From NCBI RefSeq assembly GCF_006716185.1, contig NZ_VFOP01000001.1, positions 2,604,001-2,668,000 on the forward strand: a DNA stretch of 64,000 bases, read 5' to 3'. Every line of letters begins with the position of its first letter. Within the stretch, counting starts at the first letter, position 1. The notes below the pieces were generated by a model that saw only the letters and a list, made by a program, of their open reading frames with translations, did no database searches and was not told where the DNA came from. Shown here piece by piece: positions 41,745 to 52,459 of the stretch. Made by a program: the position numbers and the translations under genes. Source of the stretch: Ornithinicoccus hortensis (GTDB taxonomy: Bacteria; Actinomycetota; Actinomycetes; Actinomycetales; Dermatophilaceae).

Positions 41745-42692
41745 ATGATCCAGCCGATCGACCGCACCACGGCGCCGGAGCAGCCGCCGCCGATGCTCCT
41801 GCCCCGGCTCCTGGCGCGCTTGCTGGACCTGGCCCTGGGCGGCATCCTGTCCACGCTCATCGTCTGGCCGCTGACCTGGGGTGCGGTGACCGACGCCCTC
41901 TCCGCGGGGGGCTTCACCTCGCTGCTGGACTTCCTGCGGGCCGGCCCGGGCGACGCGCCGGCGGGTTCGGCGCTGGCCACCGCGCTCGGTGAGCTGCAGC
42001 CCGTCGTGCTGGGGGCGCTGCTCCTGCAACTCCTGGTGCTCTGGTGCTACGAGGTCCTCTTCCTCTCGACGACCGGCAGCACCCCCGGCAAGGGGCTGCT
42101 CAGGCTGCGGGTCGTCCCGCAGCACCCGATGGACCCAATCCGGGCCTCCGCCAGCGCCGAGCACAGGTCGGCCCACCCCTGGTCCACCCGGGTGCTCCGG
42201 ACCGGGCTGCGCACCGCCGTCCTGATCGGCCCGCCAGTCCTGGCCGGGATCATGACGGGCGCGGGCTTGCTCGGCGTCCCCGGCGCGACCGAGCTCGCGG
42301 AGGTCACGATCGCGCTCACCCTCGTCCTCGGTGTCCTCTGGTTGGCGGGTGGCCGCGGCGCGCACGGGGTGCTCAGCGGGACCGACGTGGTGCCGTTCAG
42401 GTGGCAACAGGTCCGGTCGGCGGCCGAGCGGTACGTCCGCTCCGAGGCGGCCGATCCCCGCAACCGTGCGCGGGCGGCCCAGGTCGCGGCCAGGGCGGAG
42501 TCGGCCAGCGGCGCGTATGCCGACCGCGCCCGGTCGACGATCGGTCAGTTCCTGGAGCGACACGGCGGGACCGAGGGCCTGCGCGACACCCTCGCCCGAC
42601 AGCTCGGATCCGGCGAAGCCCGCTCCTGGCTCTCCCGGATCGGTGGGACGGCATCGGAGGACCGCGAGGGACGCCACGACCGCTCCGCCTGA
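41745..42692 (+). CDS. RDD-family membrane protein
   Basis: The 315-residue protein has an RDD-domain arrangement: an N-terminal helix with LLPRLLARLLDLALGGIL (the R..D of RDD), three to four further membrane helices, and the TTGSTPGKGLLRLRV loop that is typical of the family. The C-terminal 80 residues are hydrophilic and alanine/arginine-rich. RDD proteins are of diverse or unknown function, some linked to transport or osmoprotection. It begins at ATG 41745 rather than the upstream in-frame ATG at 41706, because the sequence before it is not protein-like. Confidence 0.75.
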   Translation: MIQPIDRTTAPEQPPPMLLPRLLARLLDLALGGILSTLIVWPLTWGAVTDALSAGGFTSLLDFLRAGPGDAPAGSALATALGELQPVVLGALLLQLLVLWCYEVLFLSTTGSTPGKGLLRLRVVPQHPMDPIRASASAEHRSAHPWSTRVLRTGLRTAVLIGPPVLAGIMTGAGLLGVPGATELAEVTIALTLVLGVLWLAGGRGAHGVLSGTDVVPFRWQQVRSAAERYVRSEAADPRNRARAAQVAARAESASGAYADRARSTIGQFLERHGGTEGLRDTLARQLGSGEARSWLSRIGGTASEDREGRHDRSA

Positions 42693-42790
42693 GCGCCGGC
42701 GGCGAGCGGTGCCCCATCGCCGCGCGGACTCGATTGGGCCGCAAGCGGAAATCATGGACCGGCGGTCGCCACGGGCATAGCCTGGCAGAC

Positions 42791-43273
42791 ATGGCCGAAC
42801 GGCAGCCCCGAGCCGCCTTCAGGTTCACCACGACCTGGGAGGTGCCCGCTGCACCGGGTCGCGTCTTCCAGACGCTCGCCGACCTGTCCGCCTATCCCGC
42901 CTGGTGGCCACAGGTCGAGATCCAGGAGATCCGCCCCGACCAGACCTGCCTCGTCCACGTCCGGGGCCTCCTCCCCCGCCGGATCCAGGTCACGCTGAGC
43001 CCGCGCACCGCGGACGAGGTCGTGCACCGGCTGGGGATCTGGGTCTCGGGCGACCTGCAGGGGTGGGCCCAGTGGCTGCTGGGCCCGGGACGGGAACCCG
43101 GGACGACCCTGGCCCGCTACCACCACGAGGTGACCCTCAACGCCTCGCGGCTGCGCAGCGTCGCACTCAGCGGCCCCGTGCGCCTCAACCACGCCTGGCT
43201 GTTCCGCCAGGGCCACCGCGGCCTGGTCCGGCACCTCGACTCCTCGGTAGCAGGCACCCGCCCCACGCACTGA
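42791..43273 (+). CDS. SRPBCC (START/polyketide-cyclase fold) protein
   Basis: The 160-residue protein fits the SRPBCC fold: an initial RFTTTWEVPAAPGRVFQTLADLSAYPAWWPQV strand-helix segment (the AYPAWWPQV stretch is a family hallmark), several beta strands, and a long C-terminal helix (GHRGLVRHLDSSVAG). Members bind hydrophobic ligands or catalyse cyclisations. Neighbouring genes do not suggest a ligand. Confidence 0.75.
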   Translation: MAERQPRAAFRFTTTWEVPAAPGRVFQTLADLSAYPAWWPQVEIQEIRPDQTCLVHVRGLLPRRIQVTLSPRTADEVVHRLGIWVSGDLQGWAQWLLGPGREPGTTLARYHHEVTLNASRLRSVALSGPVRLNHAWLFRQGHRGLVRHLDSSVAGTRPTH

Positions 43274-43347
43274 GCGACGACCGCGCGGACTGGAGGACGA
43301 CCGCCCAGGCCCCGGCGCCCCCCTACCGCACCCCGAGAGTGCCCGAG

Positions 43348-43381
43348 TTGACGCGCGCTTCTCGAATGAGAATGATTCTCG
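43348..43381 (+). promoter_or_regulatory. Zur box overlapping promoter of the aztD-like gene
   Basis: TTGACG (43348-43353), a 17-base spacer and AATGAT (43371-43376) form a sigma-70-type promoter. A 13-base perfect palindrome GAGAATGATTCTC (43368-43380) of the Zur-box type covers the -10, so zinc-loaded Zur would block transcription. The predicted start point is at or next to the ATG at 43384, implying a leaderless messenger. Confidence 0.8.
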
Positions 43382-43383
43382 CT

Positions 43384-44733
43384 ATGACTAAGAGATCCGT
43401 ACTCCTGCCCCTGCCCGTCGCCGCCCTCGCGCTCCTGCTCGCCTCCTGCGGAGGTCAGGTGGAAGGGGACGCCGCCGTCGAGGCCACGGCGGGGAGCGGC
43501 ACGACGGCGGAGGACAACGACGAGGACCACGCCCACGACGATGATCACGACCACGAGGAGAGCCACGACCACGAGGAGGGCCACGACCACGGCGCCGGCC
43601 ACTCCGACGATGCCCGCAGCACCGCGGAGTCGGCCGGGGCCAGCCCGCGGCTGGGCGTGACCTTCGACGGGGGCGTGCTCGTGCTGGACGCGATGACGCT
43701 GGAGGTGCTGGGCGACTTCCCCGCCGACGGATTCCTCCGGCTCAACCCGGCCGGTGACGGGCGGCACTTCCTGGTCACCGAGGGCGACGCCTTCCGGGTG
43801 CTGGACGCCGGGGCCTGGAGCGAGCCGCACGGCGACCACGACCACTCCTACACCACCGAGCCGCTCCTGACCGACCAGTCCTTCGCGGGCGACCACCCGG
43901 GCCACGTCGTCCACCACGGCGGACGGACGGTGCTGTTCCACGACGGCACCGGGCAGATCGACGTCTTCGATCCCGCCGACCTGAGCAGCACGGCCCTACC
44001 GCACCTGGCCGAGTTCGCGACCCCCGAGGCGCACCACGGGGTCGCGGTGGTGCTCTCCGACGACAGCCTGCTGCACACCGTGGGCAACGAGGACTCCCGC
44101 AGCGGAGCGGTCGTGCTCGACGCCTCGGGGGACGAGGTGGCTGCCAGCCACGAATGCCCGGGCGTGCACGGTGAGACGGTCGCCGCCGACGAGGTCGTCG
44201 TGCTGGGCTGTGAGGACGGCGTCCTGCTGTACGGCGACGGCGAGTTCCACAAGGTGAGCGCCCCCGATGCCTACGGGCGCAGCGGCAACCTGGCCGGCTC
44301 CGAGGAGTCGCCGGTCGTGCTGGGCGACTACAAGACCGACCCCGACGCCGACCTGGAACGCCCCACGAGCGTGGCGCTGATCGACACCCGGAGCCAGGAA
44401 CTGACCGTGGTCGACCTGCCGGCCAGCTACTCCTTCCGCTCACTGGGCCGCGGACCGGGCGGTGCGGCCCTCGTGCTCGGCACGGACGGCACGCTGCGGT
44501 CGCTGGACCCCGAGACGGGAGAGGTCACCGCCGAGACCGCGGTGGTGTCGGAGTGGGAGGAGCCGGAGGACTGGCAGGCACCCCGGCCGACGCTACGCGT
44601 GCAGGGCAACTTCGGCTACGTCACCGAGCCGGCGACCAGCACGCTGCACGTGGTCGACCTCACCACGGCGGAGGTGATCGACAGCACCACCCTGCCGGTG
44701 GTGCCCAACGAGCTGAGCTCGGTCACCGGCTGA
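43384..44733 (+). CDS. AztD-like zinc-binding lipoprotein (metallochaperone)
   Basis: The 449-residue protein has a lipoprotein signal peptide with lipobox LLASC (Cys22), an acidic and histidine-rich stretch (about 43-82, repeats of HDHEE/HDHD), and a beta-propeller-like remainder that keeps His clusters (HGDHDHSY, GDHPGHVVHH, ATPEAHHG). This is the pattern of AztD, a periplasmic chaperone that passes zinc to the AztABC importer. No zinc ABC transporter lies nearby, so it acts with a distant one or stores zinc on the membrane surface. The Zur box at its promoter supports induction by zinc limitation. An alternative ATG at 43366 would put the Zur box inside the coding region. Confidence 0.85.
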   Translation: MTKRSVLLPLPVAALALLLASCGGQVEGDAAVEATAGSGTTAEDNDEDHAHDDDHDHEESHDHEEGHDHGAGHSDDARSTAESAGASPRLGVTFDGGVLVLDAMTLEVLGDFPADGFLRLNPAGDGRHFLVTEGDAFRVLDAGAWSEPHGDHDHSYTTEPLLTDQSFAGDHPGHVVHHGGRTVLFHDGTGQIDVFDPADLSSTALPHLAEFATPEAHHGVAVVLSDDSLLHTVGNEDSRSGAVVLDASGDEVAASHECPGVHGETVAADEVVVLGCEDGVLLYGDGEFHKVSAPDAYGRSGNLAGSEESPVVLGDYKTDPDADLERPTSVALIDTRSQELTVVDLPASYSFRSLGRGPGGAALVLGTDGTLRSLDPETGEVTAETAVVSEWEEPEDWQAPRPTLRVQGNFGYVTEPATSTLHVVDLTTAEVIDSTTLPVVPNELSSVTG

Positions 44734-44816
44734 TGCGTCCCGGGGCCCCGGTCGACCCGGTGGGCGCCGTGATCACGGGACCGCTCACCGGGTGACCGGG
44801 CGCGCCGGCGCCGGTA

Positions 44817-45788
44817 TCACCGGCCGGTCGGGTGCCGCCGGAACCAGCCGGCGATGAGGGCACCGGAGAGGTTGTGCCAGACGGAGAACACCGCGCCGGG
44901 CAGCGCCGCGACGGGTGTGAAGAAGGTGGCCGCCAGGCCCGAGGCCAGGCCGGAGTTCTGCATCCCCACCTCGATCGCCATGGTGCGTGCGCTGAGCTCG
45001 GTCTGCCCGGTGATCCGGCCGAAGCCGTAGCCGAGCAGGATGCCCAGCGCGTTGTGCAGGACGACCGCCAGGGTCACGATCAGCCCGGCCTCGACCAGCC
45101 GGTCGGCGGACAGGGAGACCACGATCGCCACCACGATGCAGATGACCAGCACCGAGAACCACGGCATGGCCGGCAGCACGCGGCGCACCAGCGCGGGCTG
45201 GAACATCCGCACGGCCAGCCCCAGGATCACCGGGATCAGCACGATCTGCACGATCGTCTCGGCCATCCCCCGCCCGTCGACGGGCAGGCGCTCCCCCACC
45301 AACCACAGCGTCAGCAGCGGGGTCATCACCGGCGCCAGCAGGGTGGAGACCGAGGTCATCGCCACCGACAGCGCCGTGTCGGCCCGGGCCAGGTAGGCGA
45401 CCACGTTGCTGGCCGTGCCGCCGGGGACGCAGCCCACGAGGATGACCCCCACGGCGAGCTCGTCCGACAGGCCGAGCGCCTTGGCCACGCCCCACCCGAC
45501 CAGCGGCATCACGGCATACTGCGCGAAGACGCCGAGGAGCACCGGCAGCGGCCGGGTGAGGACCAGCCGGAAGTCCGGCAGGGTCAGGGTCAGCCCCATC
45601 CCGAACATGATCACCCCGAGCAACGGGGTGATCAGGTCGGCCTGGGTCGAGATCGGGTCGGCCGCGACGTATCCCAGCACCCCCGCCAGCAGCACCAGCA
45701 GGGGAAAGATCGTGACGGCGCGGTAGGCGCTGCGGTCCTCCGCCGCCGTGGGGCCGGGACGTCCGGAGGTCTCCTCACGCGTGCTCAT
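44817..45788 (-). CDS. Bile acid:sodium symporter (BASS) family transporter
   Basis: The 323-residue protein has about ten membrane helices and BASS motifs: MFGMGLTLTLPDF, the sodium-site region GVILVGCVPGGTASNVVAYLARAD in parts, and TMAIEVGMQNSGLASGLA in the second half. In bacteria such carriers import organic acids such as pyruvate, pantothenate or sulfonates with sodium; the cargo here is unknown. It is a single gene on the minus strand, with a promoter between it and the hairpin terminator of the betaine transporter operon. Confidence 0.88.
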   Translation of the reverse strand: MSTREETSGRPGPTAAEDRSAYRAVTIFPLLVLLAGVLGYVAADPISTQADLITPLLGVIMFGMGLTLTLPDFRLVLTRPLPVLLGVFAQYAVMPLVGWGVAKALGLSDELAVGVILVGCVPGGTASNVVAYLARADTALSVAMTSVSTLLAPVMTPLLTLWLVGERLPVDGRGMAETIVQIVLIPVILGLAVRMFQPALVRRVLPAMPWFSVLVICIVVAIVVSLSADRLVEAGLIVTLAVVLHNALGILLGYGFGRITGQTELSARTMAIEVGMQNSGLASGLAATFFTPVAALPGAVFSVWHNLSGALIAGWFRRHPTGR

Positions 45789-45844
45789 GACGAGCCACTG
45801 TGCCAGAGCCGCGCCGGGATCCGGTGGTGGCGCGCCCCGACGAC

Positions 45845-45883
45845 GATGGCCCGCGCCGGACGCTGTGTCCGGCGCGGGCCATC
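45845..45883 (-). terminator. 17-base-pair hairpin terminator of the ABC transporter operon
   Basis: A perfect 17-base-pair GC-rich stem (45845-45861 with 45867-45883, loop GCTGT) lies 17 bases after the substrate-binding protein stop codon on the minus strand. It has no U-run, as is usual in high-GC actinobacteria. Confidence 0.8.
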
Positions 45884-45899
45884 CCGACCAGTGGTCCGA

Positions 45900-46877
45900 T
45901 CAGCCCTTCAGGCTGTCGATGAAGTCGGGGTTCTCCTCCAGCCAGGCCTCGATGGCCTCTTCCTCCTGGCCCGACTCGAACTGGTTGACCACGGTGTCCT
46001 CCAGGGACCCGTAGGCCTCGTCGTCGAGCTTGAAGTTGGCGAACATCTCCGCCACCTCGGGGAACTCCTCGCTGAAGCCCTTGGTCGCGATCGCGTTGAG
46101 CGTCTCCGGCTCACCGAGGGCACCCTCGGGGTCCTCCAGGTCCCTCACCGGGAACGCGCTGTTGGCCCAGAACGGACGCCACAGCGTGACGACGATGTCC
46201 TCCTCGTTGTCGATCGCGTCCCCGAGCTGGGTCAGCATGGAGGTCGTCGAGGACTCGACCAGGGTGTAGTCGTCCAACCCGTAGGTCGGGATGACGCTCT
46301 CCTTGGTCACCCGGGTCAGCCCGGCGCCCGGCTCGATCCCGATGATCTTGCCGTCGAACATGTCCACGTTGTCGGGCAGCTCGGCGATCGAGGTGATGTC
46401 GGTGTACTCCGGCACCGCGAAGGTGAGCACCGCGCCCTCGTAGTAGGCGCCGAGGTCCTCCAGCTGGTCGCCGTACTCGTCCATGTATGCCGAGTGCGTC
46501 ACCTGGGGCCAGGCGGAGGGGTAGATGTCGATGTCGCCCTCGGCGACACCGGTGAACAGCGGGGCTGCCTCCGGGATGTCGGTGACGGTGACGGTGTAGC
46601 CCTCGGACTCGAGGACGTTCTTCCACAGGTAGGCCGTGCTCAGACCGTCGGTCCAGGACGGGATGATCCCCAGGGTGATCTCGCCGCCCTCGCCACCGCC
46701 GCCACCGGCGGCCTCGCCGGACTCACCGGCGTCGTCGCCTGCGTCGCTGTTGCCGGCGTCGCCGCCATCGCCGTCGCCGTCACCGGCGTCGTCGGATCCG
46801 CAGGCTGCTGTCGTCAGGACGAGGGCCAGCGCCCCCGCAATGGCGCCGCTGCGCCGCACGATCGAATTGCGTTTCAT
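45900..46877 (-). CDS. Glycine betaine/proline-betaine-type ABC substrate-binding lipoprotein (OpuAC)
   Basis: The 325-residue protein has a lipoprotein signal peptide (lipobox TTAAC, Cys26), a long Gly/Asp/Ala linker (about 27-65), and an OpuAC/ProX-type binding domain: LGIIPSWTDGLSTAYLWKNVLE, DIYPSAWPQVTHSAYMDEYGD, and VTLWRPFWANSAF. The tryptophans in IPSW, SAWP and TLWRPFW are those that commonly build the cage around the quaternary ammonium group. It is the third gene of the leftward operon with the permease and ATPase genes, 85 bases downstream of the permease. The operon lies beside betaine-demethylation genes, so import for catabolism as well as osmoprotection is likely. Confidence 0.9.
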   Translation of the reverse strand: MKRNSIVRRSGAIAGALALVLTTAACGSDDAGDGDGDGGDAGNSDAGDDAGESGEAAGGGGGEGGEITLGIIPSWTDGLSTAYLWKNVLESEGYTVTVTDIPEAAPLFTGVAEGDIDIYPSAWPQVTHSAYMDEYGDQLEDLGAYYEGAVLTFAVPEYTDITSIAELPDNVDMFDGKIIGIEPGAGLTRVTKESVIPTYGLDDYTLVESSTTSMLTQLGDAIDNEEDIVVTLWRPFWANSAFPVRDLEDPEGALGEPETLNAIATKGFSEEFPEVAEMFANFKLDDEAYGSLEDTVVNQFESGQEEEAIEAWLEENPDFIDSLKG

Positions 46878-46962
46878 TGTGCTCTTCCTCTCCTTGGTGC
46901 GCTCCCGGCGGTCTGGCCGGGAATGGATTGGTCGGTGCGGGCCGTTCGGCGCGCGTCGGGTC

Positions 46963-47927
46963 TCAGGTGTGTACCCCTGCCGAGGGGCGGCCCGCCGGGT
47001 CCTCCTCCAGGTCGGCCTCGGTCTGCTGGGCCGCGTCCGCGCGGATGGGTCGGCGCCGGCGCAGGCGGGCCAGGCTGCCACCGCCCACCGAGGCGGTGAG
47101 CCGGTCCAGGTAGATGGCCAGCGCGACCACGGACAGGCCGGCCTCGAAGCCGAGCCCGATATTGAGGGTCGAGATGGCCGAGATGACCTCGGCGCCCAGC
47201 CCGGGGGCACCGACCAGGCCGGCGATGACCGCCATGGACAGGGCCAGCATGATGACCTGGTTGACGCCGGCCATCACGGTGGGCATGGCCAGCGGCAGCT
47301 GGATGCCGCGCAGGATCTGCCGTGGGGTGCCGCCGAAGGCGTGGCCCGCCTCGACGACCTCGGCGTCGACCTGCCGGATCCCCAGCTCGGTGAGCCGGAC
47401 GGCGGGCGGCAGCGCGAAGATGATGGTGGCGACCATGCCGGCGGGCACCGCGATGCCGAACAGGGTGACCACGGGGACCAGCCAGACGAAGCCCGGCATC
47501 GTCTGCATCAGGTCCATGACCGGCCGGACCAGCGCGCTCACCCGGCGCCACCGTGCCGCGGCGATCCCGAGCGGGATGCCGATCACGAGCGCGATCAGGG
47601 TGGCGATGAGCACCAGCGACAGCGTAAGCATCGCGTTGTCCCACTGGTCCATGCCCACGACGGCCGCCAGCCCGATGAGCGACCCGATCCCGAGCTTCCA
47701 GTCCTTGACCAGCCAGGCGAGCAGGGCCAGGATCACGACGACCACTAGCGCGGGGGGCGCCGTCAGGGCGTCGGCCAGCGTCTCGACCGAGGTCTCGATC
47801 ACGTCGGCGATGGCGCGGAAGAAGTCCCGGAAGTTGGCCTTGACCCAGTCGAAGCCGGTGTCGATCCAGGCGCCGAGCGGGATGCGTGGGATCCCCGCGT
47901 CGACGAACTCCACGGTGGGCAGTCTGG

Positions 47928-47931
<4 letters not shown>
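46963..47931 (-). CDS. Glycine betaine ABC transporter permease (ProW/OpuAB type)
   Basis: The 322-residue membrane protein has about six to seven helices and the ABC permease EAA-type loop (VVEAGHAFGGTPRQILRGIQLPLAMPTVMAG). It also shows MQTMPGFVWLVPVVTLFGI, typical of the ProW/OpuAB group. It forms the membrane channel for the importer. Its ATG overlaps the stop codon of the ATPase gene upstream by four bases. Confidence 0.92.
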
Positions 47932-49169
<1,238 letters not shown>

Positions 49170-49375
49170 CGTAGTGCGCTCCCATCGTCCTCGGCGTCGG
49201 CCGTCTGCCGTCACCTCGGTGCGGCGGCGTGGCGCGTGAAGGGCGTCTGCTGGTTGTCGCAGAGCGGGACACGGGACCCGGACCTACAGCGCGTCAGTGA
49301 CCTGCCGCCCGCCCAAACTACCAACCAGCAGGCGCCGGTGGGGCTCTGGAAGCCCGCTCGCCGGTAACGTTCTCG

Positions 49376-50326
49376 TTACCTTTTCGCCGTGTCGACGGGG
49401 GCGGGACCGCTCGCCGGAGCCCGTGCCGCACCGGCGGCGACCTCCCTCAGGGCCTCGAGCGCGGCCGCGATGACGGGCTGCCGGCTGCTGCCGCGACGGA
49501 CCCCGGTGCGGATGTAGCGGGCGGGGGTCGGGTCACCCCGGAGGGGCACCCGGGTGATGTCGTAACCACCTGGCAGCCGGGCCAGGCGGGGCACCAGCGA
49601 GACCCCCAGGCCGGCATCCACGAGGGCGGCACCGGTGTCCCACTCCGCGGCCTCGTGGGCCACGGACGGGGAGAACCCGGCCGCGGCACACGCGGCTTGG
49701 GCCAGGCCGTGCAGCGGCCGGCCGGGCCGGTCCAGGATCCACGACTCCTGCGCCGCCTCGCTCAGGGACACCGAGCTGCGCCGCGCGAGGGGGTGGTTGG
49801 CAGGCACCAGGAGGTCCAGGGGATCCTCCAGGAGCGCCTCCTGGTCGAAGCGCGGGTCCGACGGCGGCGGCAGCGCCGGGATCGCGACGACGACCGCGAC
49901 GTCCGCGCGTCCGGCCAGGAGCAGGTCGAAACAGTCCGCGGGGTCGGCCTCGATGATCCGCACGGTGCAGTAGGGGTGCGCGGCGCGGACCCGGGCAGCC
50001 ACCTGGGGCAGCAGGGCCGCGGCGGCGGTGGAGAACCCGCAGAGCCGCAGCGACCCGACCCGCTCCGGCTCGGACTCGGCGAGCTCGGCCCGGATCTCCT
50101 CCCACCGCGCGAGCAGCTCCTCGCCGCGCTCGACCAGCAGCCGGGCGGAGGCGGTCAGCCGGACACCCCGACCATCGGGCTCCAGCAGGACCAGGTCGAG
50201 GTCACGGGCCAGGCTGCGCAGCTGGTGGGACACCGCGGAGGGGGTGTAGTTGAGGGCCGCCGCGGCGGCCGTGACCGTGCCGTGCGCGGCGACCAGGCGC
50301 AGCACCTGGAGACGGGGGTCGATCAT
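49376..50326 (-). CDS. LysR-family regulator of the betaine-demethylation genes
   Basis: The 316-residue protein has a LysR helix-turn-helix (about 4-60: LQVLRLVAAHGTVTAAAAALNYTPSAVSHQLRSL in pieces) and a substrate-binding domain (about 85-295). It is divergent from the DgcA-like gene, with 73 bases between them, and that gap contains a perfect seven-base inverted repeat. It therefore probably controls the demethylation operon, with a betaine-pathway compound as effector. This differs from Pseudomonas, where an AraC-type protein (GbdR) does the job. Confidence 0.87.
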   Translation of the reverse strand: MIDPRLQVLRLVAAHGTVTAAAAALNYTPSAVSHQLRSLARDLDLVLLEPDGRGVRLTASARLLVERGEELLARWEEIRAELAESEPERVGSLRLCGFSTAAAALLPQVAARVRAAHPYCTVRIIEADPADCFDLLLAGRADVAVVVAIPALPPPSDPRFDQEALLEDPLDLLVPANHPLARRSSVSLSEAAQESWILDRPGRPLHGLAQAACAAAGFSPSVAHEAAEWDTGAALVDAGLGVSLVPRLARLPGGYDITRVPLRGDPTPARYIRTGVRRGSSRQPVIAAALEALREVAAGAARAPASGPAPVDTAKR

Positions 50327-50336
50327 GGACCATTAT

Positions 50337-50352
50337 TGCACGGTTCCGTGCA
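50337..50352. promoter_or_regulatory. Palindrome TGCACGG-TT-CCGTGCA in the lysR/dgcA-like gap
   Basis: A perfect inverted repeat with seven-base arms and a two-base centre lies 11 bases from the LysR start and 48 bases from the flavoprotein start. Position and symmetry make it the likely LysR operator. The flanking sequence is locally AT-rich compared with the genes around it. Confidence 0.68.
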
Positions 50353-50399
50353 CAAACTGTTGATTCTCCTCAGGAGTCATCGGGTCCACACTGGGCCGT

Positions 50400-52439
50400 A
50401 TGGCACTGCTCGACCCCCTGCTGGAACCGTTCCGGATCAAGGGAGTGACGTTGCGCAACCGCATCGTCAGCACCTCGCACGAGCCTGCCTACTCCGAGGA
50501 CGGCCTGCCCACGGACCGCTACCGCGCCTACCACGTCGAGAAGGCCCGCGGCGGGATCGGGCTGACCATGATCGGTGGCTCCGCGGTGGTCGCGCCGGAC
50601 AGCCCGCCGGCCTTCGGCAACCTGCAGCTGCACCGCGACGAGATCGTGCCCTGGCTCGCGCGGCTGGTCGAGGAGGTGCACGAGCACGGGGCCGCCGTGA
50701 TGACCCAGGTCACCCACCTGGGCCGGCGCAGCAGCAACTTCTCCGGGGAGTGGCTTCCCCTGGTCTTTCCCTCACCGCTGCGCGAGCCCGCGCACCGCTC
50801 CTTCCCGAAGGTGGCCGAGGAGTGGGACCTGGACCGGATCGTGCGGGACTACGCCAGCGCCGCCGAGCGCTGCGTCGCGGCGGGCCTGGACGGCATCGAG
50901 CTGCAGCACTGGGGCCACCTGATGGACGCCTTCCTCTCCCCCGCCACCAACCACCGGACCGACGACTACGGCGGCTCGCTGGAACACCGGATGGCCTTTC
51001 CCCGGCGGGTGATCCAGGCGGTCCGGGCGGCGGTGGGGCAGGACTTCGTGGTCGGCATCCGGATGTCTATGGACGAGGACCGCCCCGACGGGCTGGGCAG
51101 GGAGGAGGCCCTCGCGGCGGTGCGGCACTACGTGGGCGACGGCATCGATTACCTCAACGTGGTGCACGGGACAATCGAGAGCGACGCGACCCTGGCGCGC
51201 GGGATCCCCTCGATGGGCACGCCCTCGGCGCCCTTCCTGGAGTTCGCCGGAGAGGTCCGGCGGGCGGTCGACGTCCCGGTCATGCACGCCACCCGGATCG
51301 CGGACGTGGCCACGGCCCGGCACGCGGTCCGCGCCGGGCTGGTCGACCTGGTCGGGATGACCCGGGCCCACCTGGCCGACCCGCACCTGGTGGCCAAGCT
51401 CACGGCGCACCAGGAGGACCGGATCCGTCCGTGCGTCGGGGCCAACTACTGCCTCGATGCCATCTACGAGTCGGGCGACGCGAAGTGCATCCACAACCCG
51501 GCGACCGGCCGGGAACTGTCCGTGCCGCACCGCATCCGCCCCGGCCGGGGCCCGTCGCGCCGCGCCGTCGTCGTGGGCGCCGGCCCGGCCGGGCTCGAGG
51601 CCGCCCGGGTGCTCGGCGAACGCGGCCACCGGGTGGTGGTGCTGGAGGCTGCCGATGCCCCGGGTGGCCAGGTCCGGCTCGCCTCGTCGGCCCCGCGCCG
51701 CCGCGACCTGATCGGCATCGTCGACTGGCGGGTGGCCGAGGCCAAGCACGCGGGGGTCGACTTCCGGTTCGGCATGTATGCCGAGCGGGACCAGGTGCTC
51801 GCCGAGGAGCCCGACCTGGTGGTCGTCGCCACCGGCGGTATGCCGAACCGCACCTTCCTCGCCGAGGGCCAGGGGTTGGTCAGCGACAGCTGGGACGTGA
51901 TGGAGGGCAACGTCCGGGCCGGCGGCGACGTGCTGCTCTACGACGACAACGGCGCCGAGCCCGGCATGGACGCCGCGGAGAAGCTCGCCCTCGCCGGTGC
52001 GCGGGTCCACTACGTGACCCCGGAGCGGGCGCTGGCCCCGCTGGTCGGGAGCATGAACTCCCCCGCCTACCTGCGCGCCTTCGCCCTGCACGACGTGCAG
52101 GTCCGGCTCGCCCACCGGCTGACCGGGGTCCGGCAGGTCGACGGTCGGCTGGTGGCCTCGCTGCACAGCGAGTACGGCGGCCAGACCCTGGAGCAGCCGG
52201 TGGACCGCGTCGTCGTGGAGCACGGCACGCTGCCCAACGACGAGCTCTACCGGGACCTCGTCCCCGGCTCGAGCAACCTGGGCGAGGTGGACCACCGGGC
52301 GCTGCTCGCGGGCACCCCGCAACAGGTCACCACCAATCCGGACGGTCGCTACCAGCTGTTCCGGATCGGCGACGCCGTCGCCAGCCGCAACATCCACGCC
52401 GCCATCTACGACGCCCTCCGGCTCTGCCACACCGCCTGA
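50400..52439 (+). CDS. DgcA/StcD-like FMN/FAD demethylase (TMADH/old yellow enzyme family)
   Basis: The 679-residue protein has an N-terminal FMN TIM barrel of the old-yellow-enzyme family (about 1-360: LLEPFRIKGVTLRNRIV, TQVTHLGRR, GLDGIELQHWGHLMDAFLSP), a cysteine region CVGANYCLDAIYESGD...C for a [4Fe-4S] cluster, and a C-terminal FAD/NAD domain (VVVGAGPAGLEAARVLGERGH). This is the layout of dimethylglycine demethylase subunit DgcA and N-methylproline demethylase StcD. In the operon it would remove a methyl group after the Rieske enzyme removes the first one. No DgcB-like electron-transfer partner is visible here. Confidence 0.82.
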   Translation: MALLDPLLEPFRIKGVTLRNRIVSTSHEPAYSEDGLPTDRYRAYHVEKARGGIGLTMIGGSAVVAPDSPPAFGNLQLHRDEIVPWLARLVEEVHEHGAAVMTQVTHLGRRSSNFSGEWLPLVFPSPLREPAHRSFPKVAEEWDLDRIVRDYASAAERCVAAGLDGIELQHWGHLMDAFLSPATNHRTDDYGGSLEHRMAFPRRVIQAVRAAVGQDFVVGIRMSMDEDRPDGLGREEALAAVRHYVGDGIDYLNVVHGTIESDATLARGIPSMGTPSAPFLEFAGEVRRAVDVPVMHATRIADVATARHAVRAGLVDLVGMTRAHLADPHLVAKLTAHQEDRIRPCVGANYCLDAIYESGDAKCIHNPATGRELSVPHRIRPGRGPSRRAVVVGAGPAGLEAARVLGERGHRVVVLEAADAPGGQVRLASSAPRRRDLIGIVDWRVAEAKHAGVDFRFGMYAERDQVLAEEPDLVVVATGGMPNRTFLAEGQGLVSDSWDVMEGNVRAGGDVLLYDDNGAEPGMDAAEKLALAGARVHYVTPERALAPLVGSMNSPAYLRAFALHDVQVRLAHRLTGVRQVDGRLVASLHSEYGGQTLEQPVDRVVVEHGTLPNDELYRDLVPGSSNLGEVDHRALLAGTPQQVTTNPDGRYQLFRIGDAVASRNIHAAIYDALRLCHTA

Positions 52440-52459
52440 TCGACCCCGAGGAGCCCTCC

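Noticed and set aside
39525-42755. 1076-codon open frame on the minus strand
   Set aside because: It lies antisense to pta, ackA and the following genes, is rich in Gly/Arg/Pro from GC bias and has no domain. The plus-strand genes are clearly real.
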